A stretch of DNA of 64,000 nucleotides from JBCBTD01 sp039818825 (GCA_039818825.1 JBCBTD010000004.1:57118-121117); one strand, 5' to 3'. Positions 28,521 through 37,494 are shown, counted from the stretch's first letter. Notes: a model not told the origin generated them from the letters alone. Translations and numbers: made by a program.

Positions 28521-29543
28521 ATGCCTGTTTCGTCGCCGACCCCAACCGATTTGGACGTCGTGGGAATCGGCAATGCCATCGTCGACGTTCTTGCGCCGGC
28601 GCCCATCGACGTGGTCGAAACGGCGGGCCTGCCGGCCGGGATCATGACCCTTGTCGATGCGGAACGCTCCGATGCGCTCTACGCCCTGATGGGCCAAGGG
28701 GTCGAAATGTCCGGTGGGTCCTGCGCCAATTCGATGGCCGCGGTCGCCGCGATGGGTGGTCGGGCTGGCTATGTCGGCCGCGTCCGCGACGACCAGTTCG
28801 GTCAGGTGTTCGCTCACGACTGCCGTGCGGTCGGCGTCACCTTCACGAACCCGCCCGCGGCCGGTGGCGCCCCGACCGCCCGCTGCCTCGTGTTCGTCCA
28901 CCCAGACGGGCAACGAACCATGGCCACCCATCTAGGTGCATGCGTCGAACTCAGCCCGGACGACCTCCCGCCGGGCCTGATCGAGAGCGCCGCGGCGACC
29001 TTGCTGGAAGGCTATCTGTGGGACAAGCCGGCGGCGAAGGCTGCTTGCCTGGCTGCCGCCGAGCGTGCCCACGCCCATGGCCGCAAGGTGGCGCTGACGC
29101 TCTCGGACCCGTTCTGCGTCGACCGTTGGCGGGCCGAGTTTCGTCCGCTGATTGCCGACCACGTCGACGTCCTCTTCGCCAACGAAGCCGAGATCACCAG
29201 CCTCTACGAGGTCGACGACTTCGACGCAGCTCTCCAGATCGTGCGCCGATCGGTCGACGTCGCGGCGCTCACCCGAGGCGCCAAGGGGGCGGTGATCGTC
29301 GGCGGCGACGAGGTCCACGTGATCGACGCGGCACCGGTCGACAAGGTGGTCGACACGACCGGCGCCGGCGACTTGTTCGCGGCCGGCTTCCTGCGCGGCC
29401 TGACCGGCGGCCTCGATCTGGCGGCGTCGGGGCGGCTCGGCGCCTTCGCGGCCGCACAGATCATCCAGCAGTACGGACCGCGCGCCGAGGAGCCACTGTT
29501 TCCGCTGGTCGAACGTGCCCGTGTTGGCGCAGCAGCCTTCTGA
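28521..29543 (+). CDS. PfkB-family carbohydrate kinase, adenosine kinase-like
   Basis: A 340-aa cytoplasmic ribokinase-fold kinase. The N-terminal substrate motif is VVGIGNAIVDVLA. The GG hinge motif is MSGGSCANSMAAVAAMGG, and the C-terminal anion-hole/catalytic motif is VDTTGAGDLFAAGFLRG, where the Asp is the catalytic base. It is the type annotated as adenosine kinase in alphaproteobacteria and probably phosphorylates adenosine or a related nucleoside. Single gene, convergent with the EamA exporter gene. Confidence 0.92.
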   Translation: MPVSSPTPTDLDVVGIGNAIVDVLAPAPIDVVETAGLPAGIMTLVDAERSDALYALMGQGVEMSGGSCANSMAAVAAMGGRAGYVGRVRDDQFGQVFAHDCRAVGVTFTNPPAAGGAPTARCLVFVHPDGQRTMATHLGACVELSPDDLPPGLIESAAATLLEGYLWDKPAAKAACLAAAERAHAHGRKVALTLSDPFCVDRWRAEFRPLIADHVDVLFANEAEITSLYEVDDFDAALQIVRRSVDVAALTRGAKGAVIVGGDEVHVIDAAPVDKVVDTTGAGDLFAAGFLRGLTGGLDLAASGRLGAFAAAQIIQQYGPRAEEPLFPLVERARVGAAAF

Positions 29544-29608
29544 TGCCCGGCGTCGCTCTCAACCGACGGTGACGGCGAAGGTCATATCGAGCAGGCCGGT
29601 CGTCGCCG

Positions 29609-30526
29609 TCATCCGATCCTCCGCCGTGGCAGATAGAGCAAGGCCTGGCCGCCGGCGACGAAACCGAGGGCGATCACCTCGGCGGCGTCGATGGGCTCGC
29701 CGACCAGCAACGCCGAGCCGACCAGGCCGACCGCCGGAATTGCCATGGTGCTGATCGCCGCGACCGTCGCGGGCAGCACCGTCACCAGCCAGACGTAGCT
29801 GCAAAAGCAAAAGACCATCGCCACGAACGTGGTGTAGGCCAAGCCGAACACCGCCGGCGGCGTGACACTCGAGACGTCGAGGTTGGCGCCCATCGCCAGC
29901 CACACACCGACGATCGGGATGGCGCCGATGGCGAGCTGCCACGCGGTGAGAACGATGGCGTTCACCCCCCAGGTGAATGCTTTGACCGCGACCGTGCCAA
30001 CCGCCCAGGAAAGCGCCGCCAGCAGCATCAACACAACGCCGATGGGCGCGGCGCCGAGCGCGGCGACGTCATCCACCAACAGCAGCGTCAGCCCGATGAA
30101 GCCGAGGATCATCGCCCCGATGCGGGCGGCGTTGATCCGTTCTCCGAGGAAGAGGATGGAGAGAATCGACGCCCAGACCGGCATGGTGAAGGCGATGATC
30201 GCCGCACGACCGCTGCCGATGTGGGTGAGACCGAACGCCGAGAACATGTGCCAGCCGGTGACCGTCGCAGCAGGCAGGAGGATCGGCAGCCAAGCGTGAC
30301 GCGGCAGGGACAAGCGGTCGCCACGAACGCCAGCGATGACGAAGAGCGTCATAGCCGCCATGACGAGCACCAGGGACCGGAACGTCCACGGCTCGAACCC
30401 ACCGACCGCAAGCTTCATCGATGGCCAATTGAGGCCCCAGAGCACGGTGACCGCGATCAACATGCCGAGGTGACCGCCGTCGCTGGCAGCCGTCGAACGC
30501 GACGTGGCGCCAGCGCCGTCAGCCAT
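29609..30526 (-). CDS. EamA/DMT-family metabolite exporter
   Basis: A drug/metabolite transporter of about 305 aa with ten predicted helices in two EamA repeats. The first repeat begins AVTVLWGLNWPSMKLAVG. The family proline/glutamate motif appears as FTMPVWASILSILFLGERI at the end of the first repeat and LLVGEPIDAAEVIALGFV in the second. I start at ATG 30526; an upstream in-frame GTG at 30550 is possible but lacks a ribosome site. It exports an unknown small metabolite. It is divergent from the second MATE gene. Confidence 0.88.
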   Translation of the reverse strand: MADGAGATSRSTAASDGGHLGMLIAVTVLWGLNWPSMKLAVGGFEPWTFRSLVLVMAAMTLFVIAGVRGDRLSLPRHAWLPILLPAATVTGWHMFSAFGLTHIGSGRAAIIAFTMPVWASILSILFLGERINAARIGAMILGFIGLTLLLVDDVAALGAAPIGVVLMLLAALSWAVGTVAVKAFTWGVNAIVLTAWQLAIGAIPIVGVWLAMGANLDVSSVTPPAVFGLAYTTFVAMVFCFCSYVWLVTVLPATVAAISTMAIPAVGLVGSALLVGEPIDAAEVIALGFVAGGQALLYLPRRRIG

Positions 30527-30612
30527 GAGGCGTGCGTCGGACCTCGACACCGGCTAGAGGAAGCGGGCACCCGTACTGCCGCGCCCGCGGCACGGGGCGG
30601 CGGGAGGCGGGC

Positions 30613-31995
30613 GTGGAAGGGTCGAACGACGTGGTCAGCGGCAATGCTCTCGTGACCGAGCCGGTGCCTCCGCTGATCCGCCAACTCGCGATCCCAGCCG
30701 GTACCGGCTTCCTGTTCAACACTCTCTACAACGTCATCGACAGCGTCTACGCCGGCTTGTGGTCGACGGAAGCCCTGGCAGCCCTTGGCGCCAGTTTCCC
30801 GGTCTTCTTCCTGATCATCGCGACGATGGCAGGATTCGGCCAAGGCGCCACCGGGCTCATGGCGCGGGCGCTCGGCGCCGACGATCGGGAGCGCGCCCGC
30901 GCGATCTACGGCCAGGCCCTGCTGGTCGCCGTCGTCCTCGGGATAGGCGTCAGCATCCTCGGCATCGCCGTTTCGGTGCCGGTCCTGAGCTTTCTCGGGC
31001 TCGCGGAGGAGACCCGCGACCTCGCGGCCGACTACCTGCTGCCGGTGATGCTGGCCGCACCGTTTTTCCTCGCGAACAGTGTGGTCAACGGCCTGCTCAC
31101 GGCCCAGGGCAACACCCGCACCTATCGCAACGCCCTGATCGTCGGCTGCATCGCCAACATCGGCCTGAACCCGTTGTTCATGTTCGGGTTCGGCCTCGGT
31201 GTCTCCGGGATCGCGTGGGCGACCGCGTTGGTGCAGGTCGCCACCCTGGTCTACCTGCTCGCCGTAAGCCGCCGGAATGCGCTCGGCCGGCCCGGCGCCA
31301 TCCGACTACAGGGGCGCCTGTTGGCGGATCTCGCCGCCCAGTCGCTGCCGCCGATCGGCAATCTGACCTTGATCGGCATCTCGATCTTCACGATCACGGC
31401 CTTCGTCGCCGGCCATGGCGATGCCGCCGTCGCGGCCTACAGCGTTGCCCTGCGCATCGAGCAACTGTTCATGCTGCCGACCTACGGCCTCAGCTCGGCG
31501 GCGCTGTCCCTGGTCGGCAACAACTTCGGGGCCGGACGCAACGACCGGATCGCGCTGATCCTGCGCACCACCTCGCACTACGGTTTGCTGGTCATGGGCA
31601 CCGGTGCCGTGGTCATCTTGCTGTTCCGGGAGCCGCTGATGCTGGTCTTCAGCCGCGACCCGGCGGTGGTTGCCATCGGCGCGCAGTACCTGCTCGCGGC
31701 GGCGATGATCCAAATCGCCTATCTGGTCACGATGCTGGGCGGCTCGACGTTGCAGGGCATCGGCCAGCCGATCTGGGGGCTCTACGTCACCATCGGTCGG
31801 TCACTGGTCGCACCTTTGGTGGTGCTGACGTTGGTCGACACGGTGCTCGGGCTCGGCCTCACCGGCATCTTCTGGAGCCTGGTCGTCATCAATTGGACGG
31901 CGGCGCTGGTGATGGTGATGATCCTCCGGTGGCGCCTCAAATGCGATTGCGGCTTCGGCTTCGGCGCGGTTGCCCAGGCCGGCCGCGCGGCGTGA
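30613..31995 (+). CDS. MATE family efflux transporter 2
   Basis: A multidrug/toxin extrusion pump of about 460 aa with 12 predicted helices (PLIRQLAIPAGTGFLFNTLY at the start, DRERARAIYGQALLVAVV and LGLGVSG-type loops within). I choose GTG 30613 because GGGAGG lies five bases before it; an open extension back to 30532 has no ribosome site and overlaps the divergent EamA gene. The C-terminal end has two cysteines (KCDCGFGFG), which is unusual for the family. It resembles DinF/YeeO-type MATE proteins more than the first MATE gene does. Confidence 0.9.
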   Translation: MEGSNDVVSGNALVTEPVPPLIRQLAIPAGTGFLFNTLYNVIDSVYAGLWSTEALAALGASFPVFFLIIATMAGFGQGATGLMARALGADDRERARAIYGQALLVAVVLGIGVSILGIAVSVPVLSFLGLAEETRDLAADYLLPVMLAAPFFLANSVVNGLLTAQGNTRTYRNALIVGCIANIGLNPLFMFGFGLGVSGIAWATALVQVATLVYLLAVSRRNALGRPGAIRLQGRLLADLAAQSLPPIGNLTLIGISIFTITAFVAGHGDAAVAAYSVALRIEQLFMLPTYGLSSAALSLVGNNFGAGRNDRIALILRTTSHYGLLVMGTGAVVILLFREPLMLVFSRDPAVVAIGAQYLLAAAMIQIAYLVTMLGGSTLQGIGQPIWGLYVTIGRSLVAPLVVLTLVDTVLGLGLTGIFWSLVVINWTAALVMVMILRWRLKCDCGFGFGAVAQAGRAA

Positions 31996-32008
31996 GACGG
32001 CTCGGTCC

Positions 32009-32980
32009 TCAAAACGGCATCGGCGTCTCGCCAGCCAGCACCTGACGGAACACCGGCACGTCGACGTTGCCACCGCAGAGGATCACCCCGACGCGCTTGC
32101 CTGCCATGTGCTCGCGCTCCTGCATGAGGGCCGCCAGGGGTGCTGCGCCGGCGCCTTCGGCGAGGTTGTGCGTGGCTGTGTAGTAGAGCCGCATCGCCTC
32201 GGCGATGTCGTGGTCGTCGACCTCCACGATCCGTTCTGCACCTGCACGGATTGCAGCGACGGCATCGGGGTGGGGATCGCGGCAGGCCATGCCGTCGGCA
32301 AAGGTGGTGGCCCGTTCGGTCGCGACCGGGCGGCCGGCCTCGTAGGACAACCGATAGGCGGGCGCGCCATTGGCAACCACACCTACGATCTCGGTGTGGA
32401 AACCCAACAGGTCCCGGGTACGCATCAGCCCACAGATCCCAGAGCCCATCCCGATCGGCACGTAGACGGCGTCGAGTTCGCCGGCCGCGGCGAACAACTC
32501 GCGCGCGTAGGTCGCGACGCCCCGGACCAGCAACGGATCGAACGATGGGACCATGAACAGACCGCGCTGCTCGGCGAGCGTGGTGGCGTGCACCCGCGCC
32601 GCATCGAAGTCGTGGCCGAACTCGACGAGTTCGGCGCCGAACGCCCGCATCGCGCGGTTCTTTTCCGGGCTGTTGGTGGTCGGCACGACGATCACCACCG
32701 CCAGACCCGCCGCACGACCAGCGAAGGCGAGGCTCTGCCCATGATTGCCGCGGGTAGCGCTGATGATGCCTTCGACGTCGGGATGGCGACGCTCGAGATC
32801 GTCGACGAACACGAGGCCGCCGCGCACTTTGAACGCCCCCGTCGCCGTGTGGTTCTCGTGCTTCACCCAAAGCTCGGTGCCGGTAGCCTCCGCCAGCAAC
32901 GGCCAACGATGCTGCGGCGTCGGTGAGACGCGTTTTCGAACCAAGCTGTGGGCAGCGTCGAGCTCGTCGAGCGTGAACAT
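32009..32980 (-). CDS. PLP-dependent threonine/serine dehydratase-like enzyme
   Basis: A 323-aa fold-type II PLP enzyme. The Schiff-base lysine is in TATGAFKVRGGLVF (about residue 52). The glycine-rich phosphate loop VPIGMGSGICGLM and the substrate loop SATRGNHGQSLA are present. Length without a C-terminal ACT domain suggests a catabolic threonine or hydroxyamino-acid dehydratase, or a serine racemase-like enzyme. The ATG at 32980 is preceded by GGAGG; the frame stays open far upstream but over the DUF2237 gene on the other strand. It is divergent from the DUF2237 gene. Confidence 0.9.
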   Translation of the reverse strand: MFTLDELDAAHSLVRKRVSPTPQHRWPLLAEATGTELWVKHENHTATGAFKVRGGLVFVDDLERRHPDVEGIISATRGNHGQSLAFAGRAAGLAVVIVVPTTNSPEKNRAMRAFGAELVEFGHDFDAARVHATTLAEQRGLFMVPSFDPLLVRGVATYARELFAAAGELDAVYVPIGMGSGICGLMRTRDLLGFHTEIVGVVANGAPAYRLSYEAGRPVATERATTFADGMACRDPHPDAVAAIRAGAERIVEVDDHDIAEAMRLYYTATHNLAEGAGAAPLAALMQEREHMAGKRVGVILCGGNVDVPVFRQVLAGETPMPF

Positions 32981-33092
32981 GGAACCTCCAAATGCCACCC
33001 TCCGATGGTAACGAAGAGCCGCATGGGCGTCGACGGCGGCCACGGATCGTGCAATGCCGAAGCCATCCTGCAAGCCCGTTCCGGAGGCGACG

Positions 33093-33482
33093 ATGGACCT
33101 GGAGCCTGGCCGCGAACCGAGCCTCAACGTCTGGGGCGAACCGTTGCAAGCCTGTTCGACCCGGCCGCTCACCGGCTTCTTCCGGGACGGCTGCTGCAAC
33201 ACCGGGCCGGAGGACCGCGGCGCGCATGTGGTCTGTGCCGTGATGACCGACACGTTCCTGGAGTTCAGCCGGCGCGCCGGCAACGACCTGTCGACGCCGC
33301 GGCCGGAGTTCGGCTTCGCCGGCTTGGCGACCGGCGACCGCTGGTGCTTGTGTGCGCTCCGTTGGCTCGAAGCCTTCGAGGTCGGCATGGCACCACAGGT
33401 GGTCCTCGCCGCGACCCATCGACGGGCGCTGGACGTGATCGACCTCGAAGAGCTCAAACGTCACGCCGTCGACGTCAGCTGA
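33093..33482 (+). CDS. DUF2237 family protein
   Basis: A small soluble protein of 129 aa matching DUF2237 throughout: NVWGEPLQACSTRPLTGFFR, DGCCNTGPEDRGAHVVCAVM, GNDLSTPRPEFGFAGL, DRWCLCALRWLEA. Conserved cysteines occur in pairs. Family function is unknown. The ATG at 33093 has GGAGGCGAC ahead of it, which favours it over an earlier in-frame start. It ends 9 bp from the convergent MarR gene. Confidence 0.92.
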   Translation: MDLEPGREPSLNVWGEPLQACSTRPLTGFFRDGCCNTGPEDRGAHVVCAVMTDTFLEFSRRAGNDLSTPRPEFGFAGLATGDRWCLCALRWLEAFEVGMAPQVVLAATHRRALDVIDLEELKRHAVDVS

Positions 33483-33491
33483 GCCGAGGGT

Positions 33492-33983
33492 TCAGGACGC
33501 GAGCCGATCGAGGGCGTCGTCGAGCTTGTGCAGCACCCGGTCGATCGCGCGCCGTTCCGACAACCCTAGCGCCTGGGTCAGATCGCGCTCCCAGGCCAGC
33601 GCGACGGCCGCCACCTCGGCGTAAAGCGCATGGCCCGCTTCGGTCAGCCGCAGCCGCACCGCGCGGCGGTCCTCCGGATCCGTCTGGCGCTCGACGAGGC
33701 CGCGCGACACCAGCCCGCGCAGCGCCCGACTGGTCTGCACCTTGTCCAGTTTGGCGCGCGCACCGAGGTCCTTGGCGGTGACGTTGGTCACGCGGCCGAG
33801 CACGGCAAGACAACGCCACTCAGGGATGTCGATGCCGAACTGAGCCTCGTAGCGGCGGGCCAAGGCGCGGCTGACCCGCTGGCTCAAGACGGCGAGCCGG
33901 TAGGGCAGGAAATGCTCAAGCTCGAGAGCGTTGGAAACGAGCGACCAAGCCGGAATTTCACCATTCCCAAAGGAAGGTTGCAT
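33492..33983 (-). CDS. MarR family transcriptional regulator
   Basis: A winged-helix regulator of about 163 aa. The DNA-binding core is visible: IPEWRCLAVLGRVTNVTAKDLG, recognition helix DKVQTSRALRGLVSRGLVER, and the wing DPEDRRAVRLRLTEAG. Such proteins dimerise and usually repress a nearby exporter or catabolic gene, releasing DNA when a phenolic ligand or oxidant binds. Its target is not obvious: neighbours are DUF2237 (convergent) and DUF2783. The start is uncertain: ATG 33983 is used and a TTG lies 9 bases upstream. Confidence 0.88.
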   Translation of the reverse strand: MQPSFGNGEIPAWSLVSNALELEHFLPYRLAVLSQRVSRALARRYEAQFGIDIPEWRCLAVLGRVTNVTAKDLGARAKLDKVQTSRALRGLVSRGLVERQTDPEDRRAVRLRLTEAGHALYAEVAAVALAWERDLTQALGLSERRAIDRVLHKLDDALDRLAS

Positions 33984-34389
33984 TTGAAACAAAACCGGAG
34001 TTGCCCGCGTTTGTCGACTATGGTTGTGTGCGGCGTCCTGTCGCCACCGGCGGACTCGCCGGCACGAAGCGAGCTGACTGCGTGGCCACAGGACAGGACT
34101 GCGGACAGCTGCGTCCGTGACGTGCCGAAGAGAGTTCGGCGGCCGAGGCCGACCGGATCGACGCCGTCAGGACGTGACTGAACGCTGACGAGCCACCCCT
34201 GGTGGGCGCCGCCCGTTCGCGGACACGGCGCACGGGTGGTCGACGTCGGGACGGGGGGTGCCCTGGCGAGCCTGAAAGGGAGGTCGGCGGTCGGTGGACG
34301 TACACCGACCGCCGGTGCCACAGCGATGACGGGCTCGATCCACCGCACCGCGACCCCCGCGAACAGCCGCCGCGACGGAGGTTCCACGC
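33984..34389. other. Non-coding interval with strong hairpin
   Basis: This 406-bp gap between the MarR start and the DUF2783 start contains no ORF I can support. It should hold the divergent promoters. The only strong structure is the stem-loop at 34285-34314, listed separately. The rest is GC-rich without clear promoter boxes by eye. Confidence 0.5.
34285..34314. promoter_or_regulatory. Perfect 12-bp stem-loop upstream of the DUF2783 gene
   Basis: CGGCGGTCGGTG and CACCGACCGCCG form a perfect 12-bp inverted repeat around a 6-nt spacer (GACGTA). The structure ends 75 bp before the DUF2783 start. It has no T-run, so a terminator is unlikely on this strand. It may be an operator for a dimeric regulator such as the adjacent MarR protein, or a structured leader RNA. 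Confidence 0.5.
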
Positions 34390-34611
34390 TTGCCGCTCAT
34401 CACCGAGCCGCACTTCGCCGACCCGGACGCGGTCTACGCACGGCTGCGCGAGGCCCACGAAGGCCTCAACCCTGACGAGAGCGCCGCGCTGGACGTCCGC
34501 CTCGTCCTGATCCTCGCCAACCACGTCGGCGATGCCGATGTCCTGAACGAGGCCATCGCGCTCGCGCGTCGCAGTCTCGAACTGCGGCGTAGCGACGAAG
34601 GGCGACGCTGA
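34390..34611 (+). CDS. DUF2783 family small protein
   Basis: A 73-aa soluble protein matching the DUF2783 pattern (NFADPD-type start PHFADPDAVYARLREAHEG, then ESAALDVRLVLILANHVGD). It starts at TTG 34390, with GGAGG about 8 bases upstream as strong support. Family function is unknown; homologues often neighbour hydroxylase or oxidoreductase genes, which I do not see here. It precedes the ADP-ribosylglycohydrolase-like gene on the same strand with a 95-bp gap. Confidence 0.85.
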   Translation: MPLITEPHFADPDAVYARLREAHEGLNPDESAALDVRLVLILANHVGDADVLNEAIALARRSLELRRSDEGRR

Positions 34612-34706
34612 GTTCCTGGCCGCGCCCGTTACTCGCGCCACCTTTCCGGTCAAACGGGAGAACTCGATCCGCTCAGACCGATGCAGCAAAGGGAGTGCCC
34701 GTCACC

Positions 34707-35687
34707 ATGGACCGGAGGCTTCGCGACCGCGTGGAAGGTGCGGTGCTGGGCACGTTGATCGGCGATGCGCTCGGCGCCGGCTGCCACTGGTACTACGACC
34801 TGGAGGCCTTCCATCGCGACCACGGTCCTTGGGTTCGGGATTACGTCGCACCCCGTCCGGGGGGTTGGCACGAGGGGCTGTCGCCGGGGGACTCGTCCCA
34901 GACCGGGCAGGTCGCGCTGTTGCTGCTCGAGAGCCTGGCCGAGCACGGCACCTACCATCAGGAGGCGTTCACCGCGCGCCTCGACGACCTGTTGGCGACA
35001 TTGGACGGCACCGTGCGCGGCGGGCGTGTCACGGACATCGCCATGCGCGATCTGTGGGCTGCCCGGCGGAGCGGCACGCCGTGGAGCGAAACGGGCAGCC
35101 TAGCCGAAACCTCCGAAGCGGCAACGCGCGCCGTCATGCTGATCGCGGCGTATGCCGAGCACCCGGAGCAATTGGCGGCTGCGGCACTCGCGAACGTCCG
35201 GCTCACCCACTGCGACCCTTTCATCGCTGCCCAGGCATTGGCGTTCACTCTGACCACCGCCAGTCTCGTCCAAGGTGGCGATCTGCGGCTCGCCAGTCAG
35301 CGCAGTCGTCGCTGGGTCGAGGGTCTGGGCGTCACCCCGCAGGCGACGGACTGCTTCCTGCAGCCGGCGTTCGTCGAACGGGCCGCGACCCACCCGAAGC
35401 TTCAGGGCCTTGACCCGGTCGTGATCGCCGAGATCTACGGCCTGCCCTGCCAGCAAGGCATGCTGTTGCCCGCCGCCTATTGGTATGCGAGCCGCTTCGC
35501 TGGTGACTTCGAGAACGCGGTTCTCACAGCCGTCAACAGCGGTGGCAACAACATGGCGCGCGCCGGTCTGACCGGCGCGCTGGTCGGAGCTCGGGTCGGC
35601 ACCGCCGGCATCCCGAAACGCTTCCTCCAAGGCCTGGTCGACCTGCCGCGCGCCCGCGCCGCGTTGTCGCGACTGCTCGACAACTGA
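34707..35687 (+). CDS. ADP-ribosylglycohydrolase-like protein (crystallin J1-type)
   Basis: An all-helical protein of about 326 aa of the ADP-ribosyl-glycohydrolase superfamily. It starts with GAVLGTLIGDALGAGCHWYYD. Metal-site motifs are altered: GDSSQTGQVALLLLESL replaces the usual GD-[DT]-T region, and NSGGNNMARAGLTGALVGA replaces the usual GGDxDTIGA. This variant resembles the crystallin-J1-like branch, so ADP-ribose hydrolysis by two Mg ions is doubtful. ATG 34707 is chosen, with AAGGGAG upstream; GTG 34695 is also in frame. Substrate unknown. Confidence 0.82.
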   Translation: MDRRLRDRVEGAVLGTLIGDALGAGCHWYYDLEAFHRDHGPWVRDYVAPRPGGWHEGLSPGDSSQTGQVALLLLESLAEHGTYHQEAFTARLDDLLATLDGTVRGGRVTDIAMRDLWAARRSGTPWSETGSLAETSEAATRAVMLIAAYAEHPEQLAAAALANVRLTHCDPFIAAQALAFTLTTASLVQGGDLRLASQRSRRWVEGLGVTPQATDCFLQPAFVERAATHPKLQGLDPVVIAEIYGLPCQQGMLLPAAYWYASRFAGDFENAVLTAVNSGGNNMARAGLTGALVGARVGTAGIPKRFLQGLVDLPRARAALSRLLDN

Positions 35688-36176
35688 GCACTCTGAGCAA
35701 CGACCGCCACGCAGCGCGGCGACTGCGGCGGAGCGTCGCGGCCGCTCGGCACGACCAACACGCGAGCACCGCCCTGGCCGCATGATCGTGCGCCACCCCG
35801 CAGAAGCGCTCGTCTGCCACAATTCCCTTCAAAAGCCGTACTCTTCGCCCCCGCCTCACGCGCTCGCCAGCAAATTGTGGTGTAGCGATATGAATGACGT
35901 TACAGTGATCATGTGCTGGTTAGTCAGAAGCATTGTCATTGGTCTGTCACGAGCTAGATCGTTGTCACCGTCACTCGCGGCGTTGCTCACATGACGCGTC
36001 GCAGTTCCGTCAACTTCTGATCGGCACCGGACTGTGGCGAGCTGACACCATCGATGGCACGGTTTTCGCTCGATAGAATGAGATCCAACGATAATCAACC
36101 TTCAGTTTTACATCTTCTTTCGTGAAACACCCGGTTGCCATTGCCAACCAGTGCGGCAGACGAGGAACGGAACGAC
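35688..36176. other. Non-coding, AT-richer interval upstream of the TolQ-like operon
   Basis: This 489-bp interval has no ORF I can support. The stretch from about 35815 to 36130 is visibly richer in A and T than its flanks and probably contains the promoter of the operon starting at 36177. I could not fix -35/-10 boxes or an operator by eye. The AT shift also fits a regulatory hot-spot or an acquisition boundary. Confidence 0.45.
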
Positions 36177-36896
36177 ATGCACCGACTGTTCGACGACGAC
36201 GTGCCGACCCCACGCGCTTTCGGCGGCGAATGGCGACAACTCCTGACGGTATGGCGCGTGGGCGAACGCCAACGCACGCAGTCCTTGCTGTTGCTCCGCT
36301 TCACGCTGCTGAACGCCATCGGCTGCGCCCTGGTGGCCGCGGCCTGGCTGCAGGGTTGGATCACACCGTTGTTCGCCGGCAGCTCGCAATGGATGGTCGG
36401 CGCCATCGTCGCGGTGTTCGTTTTCGGCCTTGCCTGGTGCGCGCGCTTGGTGATGGACACCGGCGCCGAACTCGACCAGCTGAAGTCCCGCCGGTTGCGC
36501 CCCGGGTCACGCTCCAGCAAGCATCTCGACAAGCTGCTGGGCGCCAGCAAGATCCGCCGCCGGGCCGCCGAGAGCGCGCTCAAGATCAAGCTGTCCGGGC
36601 GGATCGTCGGTGTGCGCCACGTCGCCGGGAGCCTCGTGTTCCTCGGCCTCATCGGCACCGTGCTGGGCTTCATGATCGCGCTTTCGGGCGTCGATCCGAC
36701 CGCTGCCGGCGACGCGCGGTCGATCGCACCGATGGTCGCCACCCTCATCGACGGTATGGGCCTTGCGCTCAATACCACGCTCGTCGGCGCGATCCTCAAT
36801 CTGTGGCTCATGGCCGACTACCGCATCCTCGAGCATGGCACGGGCAAGCTGCTGGCCGAACTGATCGAGCGGGGGGCCGAGCATGGCGATGCTTGA
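36177..36896 (+). CDS. MotA/TolQ/ExbB-type proton channel protein
   Basis: A 239-aa inner-membrane protein with four predicted helices (about residues 42-60, 72-92, 148-172 and 184-214). Helix 3 reads VFLGLIGTVLGFMIALSGV and helix 4 GMGLALNTTLVGAILNLW, the conserved channel helices of TolQ/ExbB/MotA, with the Thr pair that lines the ion path. It would form the pentameric ring of an ion-driven motor. The ATG at 36177 has GAGGA upstream. It overlaps the next gene by 14 bp; that gene supplies a TolR/ExbD-like membrane aspartate. It lacks pal, tolA, tonB or flagellar neighbours. Confidence 0.85.
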   Translation: MHRLFDDDVPTPRAFGGEWRQLLTVWRVGERQRTQSLLLLRFTLLNAIGCALVAAAWLQGWITPLFAGSSQWMVGAIVAVFVFGLAWCARLVMDTGAELDQLKSRRLRPGSRSSKHLDKLLGASKIRRRAAESALKIKLSGRIVGVRHVAGSLVFLGLIGTVLGFMIALSGVDPTAAGDARSIAPMVATLIDGMGLALNTTLVGAILNLWLMADYRILEHGTGKLLAELIERGAEHGDA

Positions 36897-37494
36897 CCCG
36901 TTCTTCGACGACCACGAGACGACCGTGTTCCGCGACGTGCTGATGCTCGCGCTCGCCGGCTTCATGGCCATCGTGATCCTGCTGTTGCCTCACCTGAACC
37001 CGCCGGGCGAGGCGAAGTCGGCCGACGTCGAGCCGCCGGGCAACGTGGTCGTCGAGGCCCGCTGGCCGGATGGCTGGCGCACCGACGTCGATCTCTGGGT
37101 CCAGGCGCCCGGCGACGTCCCGGTGGGCTACTCCAACAAGGGTGGCGCGGTGTTCAACCTGCTGCGCGACGACCTGGGCATCCGCAGCGACGCGACGCCT
37201 CTCAACTACGAGGTCAGCTACTCGCGCGGCATCCCGATTGGCGAGTACGTCGTCAACTTGCACCTCTACCGCAACGAGGAGAACCACACCCAGCCCGTTC
37301 CCGTCACGGTCACGGTCAGCGTCAAGGGCGACGCGAAGCGCAACTCGCGCCAAGTCCTGGTCAGCGACACGAACCTCCAGCGTGAGGGCCAGGAGCTGAC
37401 GGTTTTCCGCTTCAGTCTGGAAGACACCGGCACGTTGGTCGCCGGCAGCGTTCATGCGCTACCCAAGGCGCTGCGCAGCGGAGGCAAGTCATGA
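36883..37494 (+). CDS. TolR/ExbD-like motor partner with atypical periplasmic beta-domain
   Basis: A 203-aa single-pass protein. Residues 16-37 (FRDVLMLALAGFMAIVILLL) align by eye with the ExbD/TolR helix, including D18 at the position of the proton-carrying aspartate. The periplasmic part (about 50-203) is not the usual TolR/ExbD fold. It has DVDLWVQAPGDVPVGYSNKG and GEYVVNLHLY, resembling DUF2135-type beta-sandwich domains. It overlaps both neighbours (14 bp and 4 bp). I infer that it is the axle of the motor formed with the upstream protein, acting on something in the periplasm or wall. Confidence 0.75.
   Translation: MAMLDPFFDDHETTVFRDVLMLALAGFMAIVILLLPHLNPPGEAKSADVEPPGNVVVEARWPDGWRTDVDLWVQAPGDVPVGYSNKGGAVFNLLRDDLGIRSDATPLNYEVSYSRGIPIGEYVVNLHLYRNEENHTQPVPVTVTVSVKGDAKRNSRQVLVSDTNLQREGQELTVFRFSLEDTGTLVAGSVHALPKALRSGGKS

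Noticed and set aside
31782..33464. 560-aa minus-strand frame overlapping the PLP dehydratase and a MATE gene
   Set aside because: Out of frame with the dehydratase, which has the PLP lysine motif and a proper ribosome site; Arg-rich shadow sequence.
34018..34689. 223-aa minus-strand frame in the MarR-DUF2783 gap
   Set aside because: Serine/arginine-rich, no motif, overlaps the well-supported DUF2783 gene and the perfect hairpin; treated as non-coding.
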